Part shown: piece after piece, positions 35,601 to 47,600 of the stretch
Position numbering within the stretch: position 1 is the stretch's first letter
Layout of the letters: each line of letters opens with the position of its first letter
Translations under genes and position numbers: made by a program
Origin: Leptodactylus fallax
Taxonomy: Eukaryota; Chordata; Amphibia; Anura; Leptodactylidae
Direction of reading: 5' to 3'
DNA length: 64,000 bases
NCBI GenBank assembly: GCA_947044405.1
Contig: CAMRHE010001068.1
Coordinates: forward strand, 173,315-237,314
Notes under the pieces: model-generated
Databases searched by the model: none
Told to the model about the DNA's origin: nothing
Seen by the model: the letters and a program-made list of their open reading frames with translations, nothing else

Positions 35601-38600
35601 CATAATGCACCAGGGAGCAATGTACAGTATCAGGAGCTGCCCTATTTGGTGGGGTGTCTGTCAGCACATTTTTAACAGGTGGGAAGTAATAGAACTGTGA
35701 ATGCAGCTTTGGGTGTGATTGGAGTCATTTAAAAAAAACAAAGTAACTCCTGCTCAGCCCAAGGTCAGGAATTACCTGTAAGCTCCATATTTGCAGAACT
35801 CTCGGACCCTGAATCTTCTCCTTTCCCTCCAGGGCTGAGCCGGTGCTGAGCAGAATCCAGGAGAACCGGAAAGTCATCATTTCTCCGTCTTTTGACAACA
35901 TCAAATACGATAACTTTGAAATTGAAGAATATCCTCTGTCCGCTCAGGGATTCGACTGGGAATTGTGGTGCCGATATCTGAACCCTCCAAAATCGTGGTG
36001 GAAGATGGAGAATGCAACGGCCCCCATCAGGTACAACATGACCGCTCTTGTAGGTGATATCACTGCACACGTCTTCAGGACTTTCATCACGTCTTTTCCT
36101 CCAGTCACATTCGGATCTGATTGAGAATTTGACTCTCTTCCTATTGGCTCTCAGGATAGAAGACCCTTCATGTCACTGTTTCCATTTGCAGGTTCAGTGT
36201 CTGACTTGCCGTGTTGCATTGTGGGAGATGTCATCATTAAGGTCAGGGCTAAATAGCGATAAAAGTCGCACAGAGAGCGCACAACTAAAATATTTCTATG
36301 ACTGGCTGTGATTTGGCTGTAAGGATAGGGCTACACGGAGACATGTGATGCACGACATAAAGTTCTGCGACTAAAACAATTGTCTTGTCTGCAGTTTACT
36401 GTTGTGCGAGTGTTTTAGAGCTGAGATTTGGTTGTAAGTCACAGACATGTGGTACATGAGTTATGGTCGAGTGCAAAATAAGCGACTTGCAGCCTGAACC
36501 CAAAATCCAACACATCTGGATTTTTTTTTTTTTTTTTGCAACAATCTTTGCAATGAAATTTTTGTCACCTGAATTGTGTGCGATTTTTTTTATTTATATT
36601 TTTTTTTTTTTTTTGCCTTGACACATTGTAGCCATAGCCTTAGACTATTTCTATTTTAGGGTGTTAAATCACCCAAAATGCCATTCGGGGGTGCGGGGAG
36701 TTCTGGAAGCAGACTGTAATGTAGTGAGTGTAGCTGTCTACAGGAGGAGGGTCGTGTCTGTGTATACAGATATATAGCTGGAGCTGCAGGAAACTTCCCA
36801 GCGTGTTAAATGTCCGTTGTTCTGTTTGCTTTAGAAGCCCCGCACTGATTGGCTGTTTCATCGTAGACAGACTGTACTTTGAAGAGATTGGTCTCCTGGA
36901 TGAAGGGATGGAAGTCTACGGAGGAGAGAACGTGGAGCTGGGCGTCCGGGTAAGAATCCTATCCCTTCTCTTCCCGTCAGCTCCTGGGACAGGACGTAGC
37001 TGTCTGACATCTATCATGGGCAGCCATATTGGTTTCCCTGTCACCTGGTCACCCTAAAGTTTCTTCCTTTTCCGTCTCCTAGCTCTTCCTGGCAGTCGTA
37101 GTGAGAGAGTCCCTTAAATCGTTCAAGTCCAATCCTTCACTGATGTGTGATCGAGTGAATCCAAAGTTACTCCATTTTAGGGAAAGAATCCTTTCCAAAC
37201 TCCTAATATACCAATGAGAAGAAATCCCCGGATCAGCGTGGCACCCCAGAAATCTAATACCCATAGCTTGTATATTTTCCATCCAGGCAATATCTTGTGG
37301 CAGAGCGTCCCATAGTTTCACTGCTCTTACAGTAAAGAAGCCCAGTCTATGGCAGTGGTGAAACCTTCTCTCCTGTAGACGTAGAGGACGCCCCCCAGCC
37401 TAAGTATAATAGGACCCTCCGCCCTTCTCTGCACCCGCTCCAGTGTTTTTTGATACATCCTATGGTTTTATTTGCCTTGGCAGCCGCTGCCTGGCGCTAG
37501 TCGCTAAGTTAAAAGGTTTCTCAATTGATGACCCATCCTTAGGATAGTGTTTGATCAGCGGGTGTCCAGCACCCAGCACCCCTGCCAAGATGAGCGTTGC
37601 AGCAGCTTCCCTGTACTGATGATGTCACGTTCATCAGTCACATGGTACAGTAGCAGTTCAGTCTCATTCCAGTGAATGGGGCTCATCTGCAATACCAAGC
37701 ACAACCACTACAATAAGTGCGGCGCTGTGCTTGATATTCAGTGACGAGGCTGCAGTGATATGAATATGTGATCAGCGTATATTATATGTCCCAAAATCCC
37801 CTTAAGTTTGTTCAGCAGCAGAATTAATCAGTGTTTTACTGTTTTAGGCCGTATCCATCTCCCCGATCCCCCTCTCTATCCACAGAAACATTGCCTTTAA
37901 TCCAGCAGTTCCAATAATCTACATACTGTAATCTGCTTTGTGTATCATTGATGGTGTTTTCTTGCAGTTTTTTTGCTGACTACAATGGGGAATGTTTTGT
38001 GTCTTGAGCCGTGTGCACACTCCCTCAGTCGGCTTCTCAGGGGCAGCTTCTTTAAATTCCGCCGCCTCCGGATATCTAACCTGTTCAGAATCCTGCTCGG
38101 TGTCTGACGGCTGCAGCTGATAATATGATCGGAGCGCACAGGACGACTTGTCTCCTCTCCACGCTGTGCGTCGCTCTTATCTTATTAATTACCAGATATA
38201 ATCGCCATCGTAGCGCCAGCGCCTCTTATGTAAATCGCTGCCAGGCAGAGGAGCAGCTGTCTGGTTAGTAGAGTTAAGACTCAAGGTCACATTTTCAGGG
38301 GTATAACCTAAGTGACCCCCAAGTGCAATTCAACTAACCTGCGCTCGTACGATGGTCAATGTGAACGCCATCCAAAGTGCAAATCACTTTATGGACTGAA
38401 AATTCAGTTTTTGTGCTGAACAATTGCTCTAAAGCGCCAGCCATGCGGTGTCTCACCTCTAACTGTCATGTGAAGTCCGTCTCTAGCAGTAGAAACACTA
38501 AGATGGATTGCAGGAAGTGGGGGTGGAGATTAGGTCGGAGATTTTCCACTTCAAGATTGCTCAGTTTTGCCCTTAATATTAAAAGGGTTTTCCAGGACAT

Positions 38601-41600
38601 AGTAACTGATCATCTGTCCTTAGGAATTGAAGATCAGCGAGTGTCTGACGCCCGGGAGGCAGCGGCCTCCTCCCTGAGCATCGCCTCCACTTCACAGGCC
38701 GTGTAACGTCACAGTCTGTCACATGAACTGAATGGGCTGAGCTGCGATACCCAGGACTGCCACTATTCAGTGTGTGGCGCTGTGCTTGGTAGGTAGCTGT
38801 GACCTCCTCAAACAGCCTATCAATTTTGGTCATGGGTATCAGACCCCTGCAGCTATCCTAAGGACAGGTCACCAATTATTTCACCTGGAAACTCCCTTTA
38901 ACCCTGCAGGGCTCATTGTACTGATATTACTATTGCTTCTGTTTTTGGCATTACATGTGTGGGGATTGTAATACATTACAGCAAAGCTGTGTGCTTAGCT
39001 TTGCCGCTTTCCCCTACAGTATTGGTGGGGGTTTGTACCATAAATCTGCTGTTTGAAGTGGCCGCAGCATTTGAGTGGGAGCCTCTTCACTGAATACCAA
39101 GCACAGCACCATTCATTGTATAGTGTTTGAACTTGGTATTGCAACTCAACCATGGTCACTTGAATGGGACTGAGCTACTACTGTACCATGTGACCAATGA
39201 ATGTGACATCATCGGTACAGAGAAGAGACCGCAGCCTCTTCAGACGGTGGACTGGTGGAGTTCCTGGGTGTCAGACCCCCTCGCTTCACATACACGATAG
39301 GTCAGCAATGTACAAGTCCTGCAAATCCCTTTAATCTTTTGTTGTTAGGACAGACAGTCGGGGCTGTTGCAGAAAACAATGGCGCGGCATGCTGATAAAT
39401 GTGACAGGCGTCTCGTTTATAACATAAGCCCCGATGCGCTTAAGCCTTGACAGCGGCGATCAATAGGACGCGTTACTTAGCGTTAACCACACAGTATGAT
39501 TTCCCTGTATGATTACAAGTTCCTAATGACAATCCTCATCGTCCTCCTGGGAGTTGTAAGAGAAAATTAAAATCCAGCGGTTAACGGGGCCGCGCCGGAT
39601 CCATCCCCCTCTAACGACGTTATCAGCAGCTGTCATCTTTCAGCTGCACATATGCTGCAGTTCGGGGACTCGGCCGCGCTTTGCTTGTCACGCGGCGGGA
39701 TTGTACTTATCTTTGTGCAGCGATGGCGCGTGCGTCAGGATTAGTGATGGTAACACCTGCTCAGCCCTCGCCCGTGCCGCTGATTTACTGCTAGTTAACG
39801 CCGCTTCTCACATTAGATCGCACAACGTCTCTTTTTGTTGGAGTTGATTAAATATTCGGTACACGCAGCGAGCGCGCCTCCCCGGGACGGAGCACTTGTC
39901 TTGCGTTGGACCATCTGTTACATTACAGCGCTTAAATTATTCACAAATCTGAACATGACACAAAGTAATAAAGAAAAGTTTCTGGTTTTGCGCAGTTCAA
40001 GAGCTCTGAGCAAAAACTGTTCCAGGACTGAGGGCAATAAAGGCTGCTCCATCTGTTCGTTATCAATCCCGGGTCCTAACTTTCTTTTCCTGCAGTTAGA
40101 TTCCAGATTTGGATGATTTCTATTGAATTCCAAGTAGGAGGAGTTATCTGACCTGACCGTGATGGTAATGTGAGGGTTGTTACACTGTGATTCATTGCCA
40201 GGAAGAGCAGACAGAGGAAGGGGGAGGAGACTGTGCTCTGTGGGAGATGATTTGGGTGTCTGGGAGCTACAACTAGAGGCAGGAGACATGCGGGGCATGG
40301 GCAGCAGAGCTCACAGTCACTAGGTATAGGGGGCACTGCGGAGGTTTGGTTTTGGCTGCAGGTCCCTTTAAGGAGGGGCACTTGTCACCAGCTTTGCTTA
40401 TTTTTGGGTGTATACTAATATGCGGCAGGCAGGTGATCAGTGTGTGCCATTGCTCTGCTCACCTCTGGGAGCAGCACTGAGCGGGTAACCTATCGCCCAT
40501 ATCTAGTGGGCTTGTGTATTAGGAAGGTTGCCGTGTGACTTTTCCCTTCCTCCGGCCCCGATCATTGTGGTCAGGCTCTCCCTCAAGGTCACTCCGGACC
40601 GGCGCGCTTTGTCCCTGGCCCCGAGGACGCGTCTATCAATCTCAGTCTTGGCTTTTCCACTGTCGAATGATTTGTAAATGGATTTCGAAACGTTGTGTCC
40701 AAGTGCATGATGGCCGCCCTGAAACAAGTTACCAAAAGCTCTGCTCCGAGCAGGCAGCCACCTCAGTCATCTGAATCACTCCGAGGTTCTCTGAGATTAA
40801 ACAGATGCCAAGTGAATGGCGCCAAGTCATCGGCCCTTCTACTGAGGCCTAAACCAATGACAAATGTAGCTCCACTTAAAAGGATTGTGTCGCCAGAAAA
40901 TTACCTAATTTTTATAGAATTTTGGAATAATTTGTTTTCCATGTTATCTATATTTAATAAGTACTATATCCTTCAAACTACACTCTGGCCACCAAGCCTA
41001 ATAATAGACTGATATTTGCCAATTCTTTGCAGCAGTCGCCTCATTTGCATCACAGACATTATTACAATAGAAGATAACACCTCTATAGATAACACCACTG
41101 AGCCATCATTACATCACTGCTGACAATAGATGATGTCACAGCTTAGCTCCTCCCCCCTCCCCACACAGAGCAGGTCTGGAAAACTCTCCCATAGACCTTA
41201 ATGAGTGGGCTCCAGTCTATTGCTGCCTATGGCCATGTGGAGTAAAGCAGATCACTAAATGCTGTTAACAGAGCAGAAGCTCAGGCAAGATGGCAGCCCC
41301 CATAATCATGGACAGAAAATAGAATAAAAAATCTACAATTAGAAAATATTATTATTAATAATTATTAAACTTTTCCGTTTCTTCATTACCTTGGTCTCCT
41401 ACATTTATAGAACATGCTGGAAGACAACGACTAATGGCCGCCATTATTGTATCTCAGGGGTCCCTAGAAATAGTAGAATCCCCTGAATAAACTTTATACG
41501 TGGTGTAAAATTCTCTCTTAACCCTTTCTACAGGTACAGTGAATCCTACATCTCTGTTACCAGTGTGTCAGTCTACACTGCACTGTAGTATTCTATTCGA

Positions 41601-44600
41601 GAACCAGGAAGACTAGGATGAAGAGGATTTATCAGTGCAGGGATTGCTACGTAGAAAAAGTGAAATGCAAAGACAATAATCCTCATCCTATTGATCTGTG
41701 GAGGAGTCGCGGATTCTGACATTGTGCAATATTCCTTCCTGATGAACATGTAAATTCCTGCGCCTCTGAAATCGCCCCCCCCCCTCTATTGGTACGAGCC
41801 AGCAGCGTTGTACCCGTACAGGCATGGCTGCCCCCGGGGATCTTTGCCAGGAAGCAGAGTCTGGCAGAATGTGCTGGAAACATAATAACTGTACAACAGA
41901 AATTACGGATCTTGGCGTATACCGTATATGTCGCTGTTGTAAATCCGCGGTACGTGCGGCCGGTCCTGATGCCTGTCACCGCCCGACGGGTTTTATCGTT
42001 TGGTAGCAAAATAAAAATGCTCATTTTTTTGTATAATGATGATTTGGCAGGAAAGTGCGAATGAGCGCAATGAACGCCGCGTCCTGGACGACCCTCCGCA
42101 TTGAGGCCGCGCCATTGATCGTCCTGAGGAGTTTATTGCTTATTCCTCTCCAGTTCAGCAATAAAGTGTATTATACAGACTTGTGATAAAGGCGGAGCGA
42201 TGTAATTGGTCAGAACTGAGAAATAAATGGCGCATAGGGCGGAGCCTAAATACGGTAGAATTACTTGACAGAATGAGATGTAACGGATGTTGTTTTATGT
42301 GACGTATTGTGAAAGCGCGTTACACTGCACGTGCTGTACTCCAGTCACAGCCAGAGCTGCGGGCTCCGTTCTGCTACCTTTCCTGTTCGCTTTTGTTCTC
42401 TGCTGCCCCCTGCTGTGAAAATGGTTTCGGAGACTGTATCACACATGCTAGGATTAGATAGAGCGACTCGGCAGACTGTATCACACCACAGCAGCTTAGA
42501 TACACTGACTTCACTGAAAGCCCTTTCTGTTCAGTGCTGTATCCCCAAGAGCTGACAGTCTAGTGAGCAGGGAGCGCAGCCCGTACATCTCGCTGCGGCT
42601 TAGTCATATTCTCCTGTACCCCACTGTAGGACATGTAAATGTATCCGAGCTCTGCCCACATGCCGTATAACCCATCAGCATGGCAGCCGTCCCACCACAC
42701 AGATGGCTCCCGGCTTGTTCTGGAACAGGAGCCCTTCAGACTGGAGGCCGATGGCTGCGAGACAGCTTGTAAACTGCTCGTGACCGCTCGCAAAGAAGCC
42801 GCAGAACACAGGGGACCCTGGAAAGGACAAGTCCTCGATGATCCCCGCAGCTCCGGCCTCGTGTGGATCGTCGTCCGCTTCATGAAGTGTCGTGGGGGAG
42901 AAAGCGCCAATCTACATATGTACGGAAAAAAGAGGAAATCTGAAATCTGCCCTGTAACGTGTGAAGAGCACAGACTGTGCCGCCATATGTACAATCCAGG
43001 GATAAAACTGCCATCACATGTCCTTACAGAGTGTGTACAATATACTGTATAACCACTTCATATTGCTCCAATACATACAAGATAAACAATGTTATAAATT
43101 GTCTCCTATGTATACAGCTCATGTGTGGACCTGTGCGTCTCCATGGCTACAGACTACAAACAAACCCTGTGTAGTCTGATCCTGCTGTCATGTTCTTCCT
43201 CATATCGCCTCCTTATAATAATCAGGAGAAGAAAAGGAGACTGTGCGGAGTTCTGTAGAAGGTGGACTCTAAATTCTCCATGTGGTATAACTTCTCACTG
43301 AACTACAGTGCCCAGCAGTCCTTGCTATAAATCAGTATGCTGCATGTACCCAGTGACTACACCAGCAGAATAGTGAGTGCAGCTCTGGAGTATAATACAG
43401 GATAAGTAATGTAATGTATGTACACAGTGACTGTACCAGCAGAATAGTGAGTGCAGCTCTGGAGTATAATACAGGATGTAACTCAGGATCAGTACAGGAT
43501 AAGTAATGTAATGTATGTACACAGTGACTGTACCAGCAGAATAGTGAGCGCAGCTCTGGGGTATAATACAGGATAAGTAATGTGATGTATGTACTCAGTG
43601 ACTGCACCAGCAGAAAGTGAGCGCAGCTCTGGAGATATACAGGATAAGTAATGTAATGTATGTACACAGTGACTGCACCAGCAGAATAGTGAGTGCAGCT
43701 CTGGAGTATAATACAGGATAAGTAATGTAATGTATGTACACAGTGACTGTACCAGCAGAATAGTGAGCGCAGCTCTGGAGTATAATACAGGATGTAACTC
43801 AGGATCAGTACAGGATAAGTAATGTAATGTATGTACACAGTGACTGCACCAGCAGAATAGTGAGTGCAGCTCTGGAGTATAATACAGGATAAGTAATGTA
43901 ATGTATGTACACAGTGACTGTACCAGCAGATAGTGAGCGCAGCCCGGGAGAAAAAAAAAGAAAAAGAAAGGTAATGTATGTACACAGTGACTGTACCAGC
44001 AGAATAGTGAGCGCAGCTCTGGAGTATAATACAGGATAAGTAATGTAATGTATGTACACAGTGACTGCACCAGCAGAATAGTGAGCGCAGCTCTGGAGTA
44101 TAATACAGGATAAGTAATGTAATGTATGTACACAGTGACTGTACCAGCAGAATAGTGAGTGCAGCTCTGGAGTATAATACAGGATAAGTAATGTAATGTA
44201 TGTACACAGTGACTGTACCAGCAGAATAGTGAGCGCAGCTCTGGAGTATAATACAGGATGTAACTCAGGATCAGTACAGGATAAGTAATGTAATGTATGT
44301 ACACAGTGACTGCACCAGCAGAATAGTGAGCGCAGCTCTGGGGTATAATACAGGATGTAACTCAGGATCAGTACAGGATAAGTAATGTAATGTATGTACA
44401 CAGTGACTGTACCAGCAGAATAGTGAGCGCAGCTCTGGAGTATAATACAGGATAAGTAATGTAATGTATGTACACAGTGACTGTACCAGCAGAATAGTGA
44501 GCGCCCAGCTCTGGAGTATAATACAGGATAAGTAATGTAATGTATGTACACAGTGACTGCACCAGCAGAATAGTGAGCGCAGCTCTGGAGTATAATACAG

Positions 44601-47600
44601 GATGTAACTCAGGATCAGTACAGGATAAGTAATGTAATGTATGTACACAGTGACTCACCAGCAGAATAGTGAGCGCAGCCTGGGGAAACAGGGAACCAGG
44701 ACAGACAGGAAGAAAAGATGTACACAGGACCCACCCAGCTCTGGCGGATAAGTAATGTAATGTATGTACACAGTGACTATAACATCAGAAAGGAGTGCAG
44801 CTCTGGAGTATAATACAGGATAAGTAATGTAATGTATGTACACAGTGACTGCACCAGCAGAATAGTGAGCGCAGCTCTGGAGTATAATACAGGATGTAAC
44901 TCAGGATCAGTACAGGATAAGTAATGTAATGTATGTACACAGTGACTGTACCAGCAGAATAGTGAGCGCAGCTCTGGGGTATAATACAGGATAAGTAATG
45001 TAATGTATGTACACAGTGACTGCACCAGCAGAATAGTGAGCCCAGCTCAGGAGTATAATACAGGATAAGTAATGTAATGTATGTACACAGTGACTGTACC
45101 AGCAGAATAGTGAGCGCAGCTCTGGAGTATAATACAGGATAAGTAATGTAATGTATGTACACAGTGACTGTTCCAGCAGAATAGTGAGTGCAGCTCTGGA
45201 GTATATTACAGGATAAGTAATGTAATGTATGTAAACAGTGACTGTACCAGCAGAATAGTGAGCGCAGCTCTGGAGTATAATACAGGATGTAACTCAGGAT
45301 CAGTACAGGATAAGTAATGTAATGTATGTACACAGTGACTACCAGCAGAATAGTGAGCGCAGCTCTGGAGTATAATACAGGATATAACTCAGGATCAGTA
45401 CAGGATAAGTAATGTAATGTATGTACACAGTGACTGCACCAGCAGAGTAGTGAGCTCAGCTCTGGAGTATAATACAGGATAAGTAATGTAATGTACGTAC
45501 ACAGTTACTGTACCAGCAGAATAGTGAGTGCAGCTCTGGAGTATAATACAGGATAAGTAATGTAATGTATGTACACAGTGACTGCACCAGCAGAATAGTG
45601 AGCTCAGCTCTGGAGTATAATACAGGATAAGTAATGTAATGTATGTACACAGTTACTGTACCAGCAGAATAGTGAGTGCAGCTCTGGAGTATAATGCAGG
45701 ATAAGTAACACTGAGGATTTCATACTTTATGTAGCGCTAATAGAATTGCTGGGAAGATCTTTTTCATGTCGCTTCTCCTTTAAATCCTCTCCCAGTTTTA
45801 CCCTTCACCAGAGCATTGTATAGATCTTCATGTTCTGTAGAAACTCAATTATTTGCTCTGAGCCCTGTAATAACCAGCTCCGGACACAATGGCGTTCGCC
45901 AGGCTGTGAGCCGCCCCCTCGCCAGCGCCGGTTAGAGCATAAATAATTGACGTACCAGATGGTAATGAAGGTATAATTTGTTTTCTTTGCATTGTGGCTT
46001 CTGCATTAAATAGGATTTTCGTCTCTGCCAGTGATCAATATTGTCATTACATTCTCGGATAAGTCGCGTCTGCCGCTCCGGGGTGACCGCACACGCGCAC
46101 TATTTGTTATTTAAGTGCTTTCCTTTGCCAGGCTTGTCCTCACAGCGAGGATCCAGCCGAGACTAAGATGAATTCCCTGCCCGGGATGTCCTCATTTGTA
46201 CAACCAGATTGTTCATCGTGTCCTGACAGATTGTGATTACTTTATAGCGGGACCGTCCACATCTCCGGGTAGATTTTGGTTTGCAGTTATTGAGGTCTCT
46301 GCGGGTGTCCTGGAGCTGCCAGTATCATATCGTATCATGGCCATCTCACGGTTTACTATGCAGTGTACAAAACCCCATGTAATGATCTGGAAACCATCAG
46401 CAAGTAGGTTAGCAGCTGTTGATGGATTTAGGATGCCAGCACTTGATGAAAGTTGTCAGGGATCCCTGAATAGTTCAGGGATAGAACAAAAAGGAAAGTA
46501 GTCTGTTTGCTGTATGGAAACCATCAGCAAGTAGCTGCAGATAGGCAGCTTATATACACTACAGCGCAGCACAAGAACATCCAAATGTAAGCAGGCCATA
46601 GGCATCTCCAGGTGGGCATAGTATTTCTGTACCAACATGGGCATGAGTGGCCACCAGATATCTCTGGCACCGCTTATCTCGGGGTAACAGAAGTGATTGG
46701 AGAGGTCATGTGACACAGCAGGGGGTACTTGACAAGCATTGTGATGGTTTCTTCTTGTATTTCCTAGGTATGGCAGTGTGGGGGCAGCGTCGAGGTTCTG
46801 CCATGCTCGAGAATAGCCCATATAGAAAGAGCGCACAAGCCGTACACGGAGGACCTCACGGCCCACGTCCGGAGAAACGCCCTGCGGGTGGCTGAGGTCT
46901 GGATGGACGAGTTTAAGAGCCACGTGTACATGGCGTGGAACATACCACAAGAGGTGAGTACCCACTGCCAATAACCCTGCACCCCCATCGATCATCAATT
47001 CTCAGCAGCCGATACACAGAGAATGGAGCTGGAAGCAGACAGCGCCGTACTCTGTTTAGTGGCAGAACAGAGTCATTGCAGCTTAATTCCCATTTAAGTG
47101 AATAGACCTGATCTGCAGTACCAGGTCTGGCCACTACACAGAGAACAGCACTGTCTGAGTCTGTCTGGATTGTGGTAACTGTGATTGTGAGGTCTTGTCT
47201 AGGGTGACTGTGATGGTCCGTTCTTGTCTAGGGTGACTGTGATGGTGCGGTCTTGTCTAGGGTGACTGTGATGGTCCGTTCTTGTCTAGGGTGACTGTGA
47301 TGGTGCGGTCTTGTCTAGAGTGACTGTGATAATCCGGTCTTTTCTAGGGTGACTGTGATGGTCCGGTCTTGTATAGGGTGACTGTGATGGTCCGGTCTTT
47401 TCTAGGGTGACTGTGATGGTCCGGTCTTTTCTAGGGTGACTGTGATGGTCCGGTCTTTTCTAGGGTGACTGTGATGGTGTGGTCTTGTATAGGGTGACTG
47501 TGATGGTCCGGTCTTTTCTAGGGTGACTGTGATGGTGTGGTCTTGTATAGGGTGACTGTGATGGTGTGGTCTTGTATAGGGTGACGTGGTGATGATCCGC

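Noticed and set aside
42560..43052. Overlapping 137- and 144-codon frames on opposite strands
   Set aside because: There is no recognisable domain, no consistent splice structure, and this length is expected by chance in 64 kb. They were left as unique intronic sequence.
46790..46895. Short plus-strand frame starting MAVWGQRRG over exon 7
   Set aside because: It is an out-of-frame reading of GALNT18 exon 7. The correct frame gives [13 protein letters not shown].
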